From Isochrysis galbana (taxonomy: Eukaryota > Haptophyta > Isochrysidales > Isochrysidaceae): a stretch of DNA of 64,000 nt. The position numbers were made by a program, and so were the translations under genes. The notes beneath the pieces are model-generated. The model was not told where the DNA came from and did no database searches. It saw nothing but the letters and a program-made list of their open reading frames with translations. The stretch is from contig CM030937.1 in NCBI GenBank assembly GCA_018136815.1, positions 4,586,226 to 4,650,225 on the forward strand, written 5' to 3'. Positions 31,467 to 42,182 of the stretch are shown one piece after another (within the stretch, counting starts at the first letter, position 1; the number at the start of each line of letters is the position of its first letter).

Positions 31467-32240
31467 CTACCTTGTACTCCCTTGTTGCGCGTTGCTGGCA
31501 GCCGCATCCGAAGCAGACTCAAACTCAAGGTCATTGGCGGCAGCGTATCTCTCCATGAATCGAAGGAAGCGTTGCCATTCCTGCGTAAAGGTGGTAGGCA
31601 AGAAAGTTGAAACGTGGTGAATAGCCGCGCACATCTGACGGGAGTCTTGAAATTGGGCGACAGCTGTAATAATTGGCAGCAGCTTCGTCTTCAAGCTGAG
31701 GCTTTGGGAATATTTACCTCTATGCTCTTCAGAACCAAAATGGCAACCATTTGCACAGGTCGACCTCGCTCAAAGACAACGTTTAAGTCCGTCGTGTGAA
31801 TCTCCCCTTCGGTGTCACGTAGCCAGAGGCCCGTCAGGAGGCCCCTCTCCCATATGTTGTCCAACCTGCACATGTGAAACTTGGGTTAGCCACACGTGTT
31901 GGGTGCATGGTACCAGATGCATGCTAGCAGATTGTGCAGATCTAGTGGCTGGAACATCAAGTCTCCAGATGAATCATAGGTGCGGCTGTGCTCCGTACTC
32001 GAGAGCGCTGGCGCCTTCGAAACGAAATGTCGCGGTGCCTGTCGTTCCATCGCGCGACTTGGTCAACGAGACGGTGGGGACACAGTCCTCTGGCGGGTCA
32101 TCTTTTCGAAAGGAGATAGTAGGCGGCGCGCGCGCGCAGTCTTGCGGAGAGGGGGCTCTCAAGTTTGTTCTTGTGCACAGCTCCGGCCGAAGCGGAGTCC
32201 CTGGCAGCAACGCGATTGCCGCGAGACGGAGAGCGAACAT
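31467..32240 (-). CDS. psb28: Photosystem II assembly factor Psb28, nuclear-encoded
   Basis: Three minus-strand exons (32240-31999, 31865-31718, 31580-31467) with introns of 133 and 137 bp, all GT-AG, give 167 residues. Residues from about 42 match Psb28 closely: CVPTVSLTKSRDGTTGTATF, then TGLWLRDTEGEI, then VLKSIEEWQRFLRFMERYAA. In cyanobacteria and chloroplasts Psb28 binds the CP47 assembly module of photosystem II at the stromal side and helps assembly and repair. The first 41 residues are extra: a hydrophobic start (FALRLAAIALLPG), then basic, Pro/Thr-rich sequence, as in a signal-plus-transit presequence. The gene is plastid-encoded in most red-lineage algae, so its nuclear position is informative. 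Confidence 0.92.
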
Positions 32241-32516
32241 GGCGCCCAGCAGGCGGGACAGATCATCGGTGCCTCATTTTTTTCTCCGTCCACGCTAATA
32301 TTCAAATACTACGTCACGGACCATAAAAATAGTCCGTTCGCCTTTTTGGGGGGGTGTAGAGTGTTTCGGGCTGGTCGGAGTCCCACGTACCATGCGTTTC
32401 GGCCTGTGTTCGACCTGCAAGAGGGCGAACGCGCCCGTGACTCGCCCCCCACCGCTTGTTTGCTCGCTTGATCGCTCAGCACTTCGTACTTCGTGTTCAC
32501 CTTAGGCTATAAATGT

Positions 32517-32710
32517 TACCCCCCAGGAGCCAACGCCCCCCGATAGCTATCGGGGGGAAATTTTTTCCCGATCGCCAACAGCCCCCCCGAGAGCTACCGG
32601 GGGACCGAGAAAATCCCCTGAGAGCTATCGGGGGATAGCTCCTGGGGGGTGCCGTAAGCGGACCCCCCGATAGCTTTCGGGGGAAGAGGAAATCCCCCGA
32701 TAGCAAACGT
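32517..32710. repeat. Nested palindrome cluster (CCCCCGATAGCTATCGGGGG type)
   Basis: Five variants of the CCCCCGATAGCTATCGGGGG hairpin or its half occur in under 200 bp. An outer inverted repeat, ACCCCCCAGGAGC at 32518-32530 and GCTCCTGGGGGGT at 32638-32650, encloses the first three. Such clustered hairpins could extrude or be the remains of a small palindromic transposable element. No gene is present. Confidence 0.75.
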
Positions 32711-32815
32711 GGGGTTCCTCCTCTCTTTGGCTCGCTCTCCTTCTCTCTCTCTTCCCCCCTCCTATCCTCTGTTCTCCTTTCTCCTCTTTTCTCTGTTCTC
32801 ATTCTCCCCCGTAAA

Positions 32816-33545
32816 AATAGTTGTTAAAACTTAGAGTATCTAACAGCTAACAGTTTCAGAAATGACATAAAGTTACTAGGATTAATGATTAATATTAAAA
32901 TATGATATATAAGTACAATATGGTAATTAAATTAAAGATTATTAAAGACGTGATATAAAAATAGTAAAATTAAAAAATCTAACCAAAAATTCAAGTAAAA
33001 TTAAATATCGGTCATTTTGATCTCGTCAAGTAAAATATTAATATTAAGAATATTTAAAAGAAAGGAAAACCACAAAAAACCAAATAAAATTTACCATTAT
33101 GTGTTTATTCAAACGATGCTATGACTATAAGTCTTCATTTTAAACTAAGGTTTACTAAGATAATTACTATCAAGTTACAATTTTTAATTCAACATTTTTA
33201 AGGATCAAATTTATTGTCACTGAATAATAATTTTATTACTATTACTTCACTAAACTTTAATGTGAATAATTCATTGAAAAGTGTATTTTCGTGTAAAAAT
33301 ATTATAATAAATTATAATTAATTTATTAAAATTATCCATACGCTAATTCCGTTTTTGATTTTTATTCGAATAATTCATTGAAAAATATATTTTCGTAAAA
33401 ATATTATGATTAATTATATTTAATTAGCTCATTCCGTTTTTGATTTTTTATCATCCGAATAATTAATTGAAAAGTATATCTTCATAAAAACATTATATTT
33501 AATTGATTTAAATTATTTCTACGATCATTCCTTTTTATTTTAACA
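32816..33545. other. AT-rich island with diverged tandem repeats
   Basis: About 730 bases are strikingly AT-rich in a GC-rich neighbourhood. From about 33263 three diverged units of roughly 87-107 bp repeat the order GAATAATT(C/A)ATTGAAAA, a TCGT-AAAAATATTAT block and CATTCCGTTTTTGATTTTT. No coding capacity or RNA gene is visible. It may be an organellar insertion, a scaffold-like region or part of a transposon; I cannot decide. Confidence 0.7.
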
Positions 33546-33577
33546 GCATAACCTCCCTCTCTTCTCTCTGCCCCCCC

Positions 33578-34026
<449 letters not shown>

Positions 34027-34344
34027 GGGGTGCGGATCTCCTCGTAGGTGCGGTGACCGAGTCGCTTGGCGATGAAGGAGCGAGGCTTGTGGGGGAAGAG
34101 GAGAGTGAAGCGGGGTGTAGGTGTGTAGGTGGTGGATGTCTGGGAGGAAGACTCTGGATGTTCGCCAGATGCGTGTGCACGCCGTGCATGATGAGTCCAG
34201 CTGTTTGCTGTTTATGTTAATGTTCTCGTCATATACTGTAATAATCAACTGGTCCCAGGGGGGTGCCCCCAGGGTTCCCATCCGTCCTCCGCGCCCAGAG
34301 TTCCCCCGCGGAAAGAGTGAACGCACGGCGTGCACCTTCCTGGA

Positions 34345-34810
34345 AGTTGCTATGCGCACGCACGGCGCCCCCGCGGGGGGGGCCGATGCACATCGCGCCG
34401 TGCCCATGCACGGCGTGCACAATGTGATTGCAAGTCATCACACGTGCTGCGCAACGAAACATCTCTTATATGGCTACTTTACGTAAAGGTGGGCCTTAGG
34501 GGTACGCATTGGCATGCGCACGCACGGCGCCCCTGCGGGGGGCCCATGCACATCGCGCCGTGCCCACGTACGGCGTGCACAATGTGATTGCACGTGCTGT
34601 GCAAGAGAAACATCTCTTATATGGCTACTTTACGTAAATGTGGGCAATAGGGTAATAGAGAAAAAGTTGGAATGCGCACACACGGCGTCTCCGCGGGGGG
34701 ACTGCACATCGCGCCGTGCCCATAATCACAGGTGCCATGGGCAAATATCTCTTAAATGTATGAAAAGCGCCGACACGGCGCCCCCCCCGGGGGGGGGGGC
34801 ACGCGCCGCG
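34345..34810 (+). repeat. Three tandem units of about 150-160 bp with GC hairpins
   Basis: Each unit contains GCGCAC(G/A)CACGGCG, a CCCC-GCGG-GGG hairpin, CACATCGCGCCGTGCCCA, then CATCTCTTATATGGCTAC or similar. Units begin at about 34351, 34515 and 34674; the third is degenerate. It starts shortly after the microsatellite. Confidence 0.75.
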
Positions 34811-34889
34811 GGAAAGCAGGGAAAATAAGTTGTTACAGTCTGCATTTAATTTTAAAATAACGCTCTGTACAACTGCGGACATTCGATCG

Positions 34890-35050
34890 CTCAATTCGAC
34901 TGATGTCCCACAATTGACGGAACGACACCTGATGGCAGGGGCGGAGAGGGCCGGGCGGGATTGGGGGGCTATAGAAAGTTTGCTGCGTGATAGTAGTGGG
35001 TCCACGGTCGTGTGTGCGTTGAGAATATCACAAGGTTTAACACTTCTCTC
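34890..35050 (+). mobile_element. Fragment of a tail-B retroposon
   Basis: CCTGATGGC...GGGCCGGG...GTAGAAAGTTTGCTGCGTGATAGTAGTGG-like sequence (here with CTATAGAAAGTTTGC) followed by GAGAATATCACAAGGTTT matches 59215-59380 and 40275-40430 (both in minus orientation). It lies just downstream of the transporter gene. Confidence 0.6.
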
Positions 35051-35099
35051 CCATATCTCCCCCCTTTCCCCATCAGCGATCCCCGTATGGTGTATATTC

Positions 35100-36828
35100 T
35101 TAGGCATTGCTGTAAGTAGCAGTAGCTAATGTGCTTAAATTTCGACCCGTCATCTCTAGTGAATGAGGACGAACTGCAAATGTCGCCTGTTGCTCTGAAT
35201 AACCGTCGCAACTATTGTCTCGAGCGAGATGAATAACCTCGGAGTCGGATTGTGGCAAGGAATGTTGTGTACAGGACGCACTTGAGTCACACCGCACGCC
35301 ATCTCCTTGCTTTGACAACGGTGCCGATTGAGGTTGAAGAATAAGTGTTGAGACGGAGCAAAAAACCGTCGACGTCGCGAGCGCAAGCAAGACAGATGTT
35401 GGCTCTTGTAATACCGTGATGTCAAGTAGGTACCTATGCGCATGAGCAAACGACATGAGATATGAGGGGGGCTGAGAGCATAGACTGGGGGCATGAAAGG
35501 GAGAAAAATCTTAGTACTACTAGTAGAATGTGAACGGCTCGAGTTGCTTTCGACAAGGATGTGCGTACGCGACGTACGCGAATGCCAGTTCACTAAGCGC
35601 AATGAAAGCTGCCCGCCCTGAGCGCACACGGGAATAGCCAGCGGCCATCGCGAGCTGCCCGCCGAGTACGCCAGCGCAATAGACATGCAGCAGGATCCAC
35701 TCCGCGACTCCAGAGGGCACTCGTAAGCGAGTCCACTCCCAAGCGCTCAAGGTATCCAGCCCAGAGGCCCAGGTCGTGAACGCCACCGCCGACATGACGG
35801 CCAGAACGACAGCCATGAAATACGCCAGCAAGACAGGCGGTGAGACTCGGTAATACCCGTCGGAGCGTGACAGATGTCGTCTGAGGATGTGGGAAGGGCG
35901 GAAGTGAGGGGAACATGATTGCTCAACGGATGCAAGGAACCAAAATGCTTGTTGCATGGCTTTCTGGCAAAGTAGCCGAGATGAGAGCAATCAATCGCCT
36001 AGCACAGGAACAGCGAGCATTAGGACCACCGTGGGGCTGGCGCACGTAAAAATGTTGAACACCGCAGAGGCGACCCCGCCCATAATGCAGATGCTGACCC
36101 CGATGACTGCCGTTGATGTACTTACTAGTTGGCTGCCCGTCCCTGAATCCAAGCGCATGGGCCCACTAGGCATCTCATGGTCATCGGCAGCAGCCGATGA
36201 CCAAGGCCGAATCATTTGACGTTGAGGCTGCGTGTCGCTCTCCGTGGTATTGTAAGAGGCGAAGGTCCTTTGAAAAAGTGCATCTGTGGTCTTCCTTCCG
36301 TGAGCAATTACTGTGACGCCAGCAAGAGCAATGATGCCTGCCAGTACTTCTCTACCAGATAATCTCTCCGATGCGCCAAGAGCGAGGCGGCCGAGCAGTA
36401 TTGTGCCCAGAGTGCCCACCGCTACGAAGATCGTAAATGCGTCCGCAAGTGTCATGAAATAGAAGGACAGATTCAAGAGAATCCCTACGCCGGCGGATAG
36501 AACGTTGACAAGTTACAGCCCATATCACAAGACTGCATGAGCAAATAGGTGCTCACACACCTGTCATAGCTCCTGCAGCACCACGCACTGCGCACATTGT
36601 AGCCGTGCCTCGCTCATCCCGCCCAGTCTGGAGTGTGAGCACACGCACGGCAGCTGAGCCGCCCTGTCTAGCCGAGACGAGCGCTCCATTGAACAGATAT
36701 ACTAGAGCGGATCGTATTAGGAAAACTGTGACGAGGGTGCAACCACGAGTATACAGCCCCTTGGCCGCTGCATTGGCGCCGGCGAAGGCCAGTGCGCCCA
36801 AGAGGACGAGGGCCCAGCCGGGCAGCAT
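35100..36828 (-). CDS. Drug/metabolite transporter superfamily (EamA / SLC35-like) membrane protein
   Basis: Four minus-strand exons (36828-36561, 36484-36046, 35880-35578, 35433-35100) with introns of 76, 165 and 144 bp. Every junction follows GT-AG and restores transmembrane segments: AMTG|ILLNLSFYFMTLADA, VFNIFT|RHLSRSDG, ELAFAY|LLDITVLQEPTS. The 447-residue product has about nine to ten hydrophobic helices in two halves, the layout of EamA/SLC35 carriers that exchange sugar phosphates, nucleotide sugars or other metabolites across Golgi, ER or plastid membranes. A hydrophilic insert of about 65 residues separates the halves and the Ser/Thr-rich tail after the last helix is about 85 residues. 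The ligand is unknown. An additional 5' exon is possible, because the frame starts directly at helix 1. Confidence 0.83.
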
Positions 36829-37205
36829 CAGAGCGCAGCGAAGCCGCGAAGCCAGCGCGCCAAAGATGCAACTCAGCCCGTAGAGTAGGAGCTTGTCTCG
36901 CCGATGGGAAAAAGCAGGGGGAGTAACAAATATTAATCTGATTTGAGATGATTACTCGAGTAGAGTGTTCCGGCCCCCAGGGGCGATCTTTCCCAGTGTT
37001 CAGAGTTCAGATCATATGTAGGAGGAGTACATAGTAGAGTACTCATAGCAAACAGTCAAACCTCAAACGCATGAACTTTTGTTCAAGTCCTCGAGACCGT
37101 CGTCGTCGATAAGCTGTTTTCGTTTGTTAACGGAATTGGCCGTAGGCTCATGGACACTTCACCCGCCTGTCGCCTGTTCACGAAATATTATGGATGTATG
37201 TATGA
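36829..37205. other. Gene-free spacer upstream of the transporter
   Basis: Probably contains the transporter promoter. A palindromic GTAGAGTACTC-like motif at 37030-37045 resembles motifs at 6925 and 52045. No gene is seen. Confidence 0.35.
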
Positions 37206-37504
37206 TACTAGGGCGGTCAAACAGGGCTTTTCGGTATTGATATTGGGGGGGGTCGACATTTTTGACCGTGAGCGGAAAGCCCCGGCGAAAGCGGGTCGGA
37301 GGGTCTCCCCGCCTTTTCAGGATCCTCGTCCGAAAAGACGGTGCGAAGTCCCGTCTGACCCCCCCCCCCTGCACACGCTCTGGCGGCTCACATGAGCCGA
37401 ACTGGACGTCGCTCCCACTGAGAGATGTGTTTCTTTTACTTGAAAGGTGCCTACACATATATTAGGTGCCTTGTCGGATCGCACAATGGAGGGCTTGTAT
37501 GTGC
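37206..37504 (+). repeat. Uncharacterised repeat starting ACTAGGGCGGTCAAACAG
   Basis: The 18-base start is identical to the sequence beside the hAT MITE at 10871-10888, suggesting a common element end. The interior holds inverted GAAAAGGC/GCCTTTTC-type pieces (37305-37345) and a C-run. No coding region. Confidence 0.45.
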
Positions 37505-38162
37505 CGTCAAGGGAGCGAAGATGAGCGGCGACATCGGCAATGAATTGGCCAAGACTCAATGTTGCCGTGGCTCGTGACCGTCCGCGTCGGATCCTCACCT
37601 TATCTCAGAGTCTTTATACGTCTCAGATCTCCTTCAACGGCATGATGCTTTCCTATCTAGCACTACAACACGCACCTTCAAATCCCCTCTCGGCGCCCTC
37701 CCCACCCTCCACCTCGATCCATCTGATTCACCCACGCCTGGCTCTGTTGCTTTTGACTCCATAGCCTCCAAGCGCGACACCTATATGGCCATCGTTGGGG
37801 GGCTCCTCTGGCTTGCCAACATGTCTAGGCCAGATCTCGCATATGCAGCCTCGCAACTCTCACGCTTCATGACCAACCCTGGTCCTACGCACTTAACCGC
37901 TGCCATCCGCGTCCTTTGCTACGTGCGTGACTCCTCCGCCTGCGCTCTGCTCTTTCGCCCGGATCCCTCGCTGCCCTTTCTAGTCCATGTCGACTCAAAT
38001 TGGGAATCTCGCTTCTCTTGTACGGGCGCCATCTTCTTTCTGTACGGCTGTCCTGTCCACTGGTTCTCCAAGACCCAACGCTCCGTCTCGTTGTCGAGCG
38101 CCGAGGCCGAGTACTTCGGTGCCATGCTTGCTGCCCGCGACATCCTCTTCATCCGGGATTTG

Positions 38163-39867
38163 ATCAACTACTTTTATAAGTAGGAGGCCAATGGGGGCCT
38201 CGCGCCCCCCTCTCTCCATCGCAGACACCCCCTGGGTGGGCCTGCACAACCAACCTCAGCCCCTGCCTGGCTGAGCTGACATCAATAAAAAATAAACCAA
38301 TTAATGTTATATCCTAGCCAACCCCACTAGCTAATTGGACACAACATTTCCGTCCCGGAATCCCGCCATGCCTGACGAGCCAGGTGTCCGAATGCTACCG
38401 GGGGGAGGGGGCACTGCCCCCTCCCCTCGATATTTGTCCTCCCCCCAGTGCACGCACCGACCCCGCGCACCCCAGCACGTCCTCTCCTCGAGTCCACGCT
38501 GGGGGAAAACCCCTTTCGGGTAAAAACAACGCAGGGGGGGGGGGCACTCGTGAAAAGGAGCCCAGAAGCGCTAATCACTCCTCGCCTAAGCGAGTGGCCG
38601 CGGCGAGCCGCGGCCCTTCCCTCCTGGCTCTGGCGCCCCCGTCTTCTCTTACCCAAACGGGGCGAGAAGACACGTAAACGCCGGAGGGGAGAGCTGCCAC
38701 TCTCCCCTCCCCTCCCTCTTCCCTCTTCCTCCTCTCTTCCCTGCGGCGGGGGCCCATGGCGCGCGCCTGCGGCCCCTCTTCAGGTCCCCAGGAGGCCGGC
38801 AGGGGCCTGGGAGCGCAGCTCAAGGGGCAGGTGAGGCTGGGGCATGGCCCTGGCCCCTCCTGCCTCTCCCTCGCTAGCTCTCGAGCCCCTGCCAGTCGAC
38901 TGGAGCTGGCTGGGGGGTCCTGATCAGGGGGGCCCAAGGGGAGGAGGGGCTGGTCAGAGGGATGGGCAGGCCACGACGGGCCAGGGCGGGCGAGTCAGGC
39001 GTGCCTGTGGGGAGAGGGATGGGTCAGCAGGGCAGTGTGCTCCTGGCAGGCCATCAGGCGTGCCAGGAGAGCGGGTGGTTCCTCCCCCATGGCAGGGGAG
39101 GAGTGGAGAGAGGGGGGGGCTCGTGCCCCCCCATGGGCGAACCAAGTATAAACTTAGTTGGCTGAGCTGACATCAATCTGGCCAAGACCTTCGCCGAGCG
39201 CGCGCCGCGCGCCGCACGCACTCGCCTGCACTGGCCCTCGCTCGTACTGACCCCCCCCCTCACCACTGAGCCACAGACCACCGAGGCCGCCAGGAGGGCA
39301 CCGAGGCCGCCAGCCTCCACTGCCCCCTGAGCTGCCCTGGCTGGCCCTCTGGGGGGCCCCGAGGGGCCCCCCAGAAGGGGGCCATGGCGCGCGCCATGCA
39401 GCACACGCCCGTAGGAGAACGAAGAGAACGACGGGAAAAGAACGACAAAAAAAACCACACGATCTGGCCCGAGAATAGGTAAGATAACCGCCCATTTACG
39501 GTATATCAACGGGAAGACACCCCGCGCGGCAGTCAAACACCGCGAAAGTGCGGCAGCGGACGAAGAAAGGCCGAAGGGCGGGGGCCGAGACCCCCCGGGG
39601 TCACTATAAGCTAGTTCAAGAGGCGTTTTACGTTTGTCTGCCACAGGAACACCCAACAACAGGTCTGCCCCAGCCCGCCCCTTGCGCTTGGCCCGTCGTA
39701 GTGCACGCGGCCCCCCCCCCCGATACCAAAGCCAAAGACAAAGGAATGAAGGGGGTAGTGTAAAGGGAGTGAGTGTTCTGGGGTATAGGCGATGGCGTGA
39801 GTCGGTACCGTGAGTGCGTGGTCTTTATAGCTAGCGGTAGTAGCCTGAATCTTCAGATGTTTTTTTT
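38163..39867 (+). mobile_element. Non-coding LINE derivative inserted in Copia, 17-bp TSD
   Basis: TCTTCATCCGGGATTTG occurs at 38146-38162 and 39868-39884. The insert ends GAATCTTCAGATG plus eight or nine T, the tail type of the LINEs at 3357-5169 and 61500-62075. Without the nested retroposon it is about 815 bp and has no reverse transcriptase frame, so it is either a 5'-truncated 3' region or a non-autonomous derivative. Confidence 0.83.
38287..39158 (-). mobile_element. GC-rich retroposon, complete copy 1 (tail A), 19-bp TSD
   Basis: TGGCTGAGCTGACATCAAT occurs at 38268-38286 and 39159-39177. The 872-bp insert, read on the minus strand, starts ACTAAGTTTATACTTGGTTC and ends GGCTAGGATATAACATTAAT followed by a T-rich stretch. 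It has no ORF shared between copies. The LINE-length TSD and T-rich 3' end indicate target-primed reverse transcription, so I class it as a SINE-like or non-autonomous LINE retroposon. Confidence 0.88.
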
Positions 39868-40175
39868 TCTTCATCCGGGATTTGCTTGTCGACCTATCTC
39901 TCCCGCCGGATGGCCCTACCCTTCTGTGCTACGACTCCAAGTCTGCTATCAACATGTCCCTCGACCCCGTTGCCTTCAAAAAGATCAAGCACATAATGCG
40001 CGCCGTGGAGCACGAGACCCTCGGCGCGTGCATAAATAATCTCGGCCATGGGCACAGGGACGCTACACGGCGCGGACAAGTTGGAGGTGGAGTACTACTC
40101 AATCATCGACAAGAAGAAGAAGAAGAAGTGGGTCGCGAAGGCCCTGCCGTTTGACCGCCTAATGTTAATGTATGA

Positions 40176-40510
40176 TATGGACGGTTATGTTATGTTCACA
40201 TGTCACATGTTCACGAGTCACGAGCAGTTCACAAGATTGTCCTCCCCCGCCCCCCCCCTCGAGAAAAAAACACCGCACACGCGGCTAAGGATCCACTACT
40301 TTCACGCAGCAAACTTTCTACACCCCCCCGGCCTTTCGTCTCCTTTCTCCCCCTGCCATCTGGCTCTGGCGGCTCCCCCGTGTACTACATGTGAACTCAC
40401 CCTCCTGGGGGTGTAGAATGCGTGCGTCAAATGACTTGCGACTTGGGTCCGGAGCCGCGTGCGCGCCGCGCCGAGAAGGTTAAGAATTCCAAAATTAATT
40501 AGCGTGGTGT
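40176..40510. other. Spacer with a tail-B retroposon fragment
   Basis: At 40275-40430, the minus strand matches 34890-35050 and 59215-59380 (GGGTGTAGAAAGTTTGCTGC). The rest is unassigned and may include Copia 3' sequence. Confidence 0.5.
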
Positions 40511-41388
40511 CAACTAAGTTTATACTTGGTTCCCATATGGCGGGCACGAGCCCCCCCCCTCTCTCCACTCCTCCCCCGCCATGGGGGAGGAACCACTCAC
40601 TCTCCTGGCACGCCTGATGGCCTGCCAGGAGCACAATGCCCTGGTGACCCATCCCTCTCCCCACAGGCACGCCTGATTCGCCCGCCCTGGCCTGTCGGCC
40701 TGTCGTGGCCAGCCAATCCCCCTGACCAACCCGTCCTCCCCCTGGGCCCCCCTGATCAGGACCCCCCAGCCAGCTCCAGTCGACTGGCAGGGGCTCGAGA
40801 GCTAGCGAGGGAGAGGCAGGAGGGGCCAGGGCCATGCCCCAGCCTCACCTGCCCCTTGAGCTGCGCTCCCAGGCCCCTGCCGGCCTCCTGGGGACCTGAA
40901 GAGGGGCCGCAGGCGCGCGCCATGGGCCCCCGCCGCAGGGAAGAGAGGAGGAAGAGGGAAGAGGGAGGGGAGGGGAGAGTGGCAGCTCTCCCCTCCGGCG
41001 TTTACGTGTCTTCTCGCCCCGTTTGGGTAAGAGAAGACGGGGGCACCAGAACCAGGAGGGAGGGGCCGCGGCTCGCCGCGGCCACTCGCTTAGGCGAGGA
41101 GAGATTAGCGCTTCTGGGCTCCTATTCACGAGTGCCCCCCCCCCCTGCGTTGTTTTTACCCGAAAGGGGTTTTCCCCCAGCGTGGCCTCGAGGAGAGGGT
41201 GTGCTGGGGTGCGCGGGGTCGGTGCGTGCACTGGGGGGAGGACAAATATCGAGGGGAGGGGGCGGTGCCCCCTCTCCCCGGTAGCACTCGGACACCTGGC
41301 TCGTCAGGCATGGCGGGATTCCGGGACGGAAAAGTTGTGTCCAATTAGCTAGTGGGGTTGGCTAGGATATAACATTAATTGTTTTATT
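40511..41388 (+). mobile_element. GC-rich retroposon, complete copy 2 (tail A), 16-bp TSD
   Basis: TTAATTAGCGTGGTGT occurs at 40495-40510 and 41389-41404. The 878-bp insert starts CAACTAAGTTTATACTTGGT and ends ATAACATTAATTGTTTTATT. It is nearly identical to copy 1, which lies inverted 1.35 kb away, so together they look like a transposon with long inverted repeats; the separate TSDs show two independent insertions. Confidence 0.9.
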
Positions 41389-41404
41389 TTAATTAGCGTG
41401 GTGT

Positions 41405-42182
41405 AGATAGATATCCCAATTGTTGAACACAACAGCATACACCAGTGTACTAACCCCAAGCCCCGCACTGCCTCAACTTGGCGCACCTCGGTTCGCCTCC
41501 ACTTCAGTGTGTGTCCGCTCTTTTGGCGACCGATGAAGGCGAAGACGTGCATGACAATTTCGCACTTCAGCATCCGGCGCACTTAGGGATGAGCACGATG
41601 TCCGCCGATCACGGAAGACGAGGTGAAGATTAAAGCTCCTCCAATCTGATAGTGAAGATTATCCTGCGCCCGGAGGAGTGCGTATACCACCGTAACTGGG
41701 CAATTCGACGACGTGAAACGACAGGCTTCTCGGTCATGGTCACCCTGCGCCGTGCTCGAAAGCCTGATCTTGAATCTTGGAAGATCCAATCTGCCTTGTA
41801 TTCGGCAACGGCCATCCCTTCCTTGCTCTTGCCCCTGCGCCGCTGGGAACTTCCAAACACAATCACACTTCACTCAAGAAGTCGATCACACCATGGCTCA
41901 AGCCTCGAGTCCCCACTTTACCACCGCCCCCCCCCCCCCCCGCGAACCCGCGTTTTTGTAAGTGGGAGCATGATGTTTTTCCTTTTGAAAACAAGGCATC
42001 GATCCGCCATCCTGTATCATGTGCCACTCTCCGGCGATGGTACGAGCCAGTGTCTGACGTATGGATTCTCGGCCCGTCAAGTACCTTTAGCTTTCTTGTC
42101 ACGGCGCAGCCTCGATGCAAAAAAAGTCGCGAGTAAGGCTGGACTGAAGTCGTAAGAAATGATTGCAGTACACTTGCCACGT
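41405..42182. other. Spacer downstream of the KH gene
   Basis: Short frames of under 170 codons on both strands show no recognised domain. A C-run of 15 is at about 41926-41941. This probably includes the KH gene's 3' untranslated region. Confidence 0.4.

Larger units (their letters stand above)
37505..40175 (+). mobile_element. Copia (Ty1-like) retrotransposon relic, interrupted by a LINE
   Basis: Part 1 (37505-38162) translates with frameshifts to the end of Copia reverse transcriptase and RNase H: RRILTLSQSLYTSQ, MAIVGGLLWLANMSRPDLAY, FLVHVDSNW, RSVSLSSAEAEYFGAM, FIRDL. Part 2 (39868-40175) continues with DLSLPPDGP, DSKSAINMSLDPVAFKKIKH and, in another frame, WVAKALPFDRL. The two parts are contiguous once the LINE (38163-39867) and one TSD copy are removed. 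LTRs and the upstream gag-pol regions were not found. Confidence 0.85.

Noticed and set aside
32517-32710. CRISPR array
   Set aside because: The short palindromes are irregularly spaced without unique spacers of constant length, and the genome is eukaryotic.
38287-41388. A single 3.1-kb transposon with 870-bp terminal inverted repeats
   Set aside because: The two inverted arms each have their own, different TSD (19 and 16 bp), and a LINE boundary (39867) lies between them. They are two independent retroposon insertions in opposite orientation.
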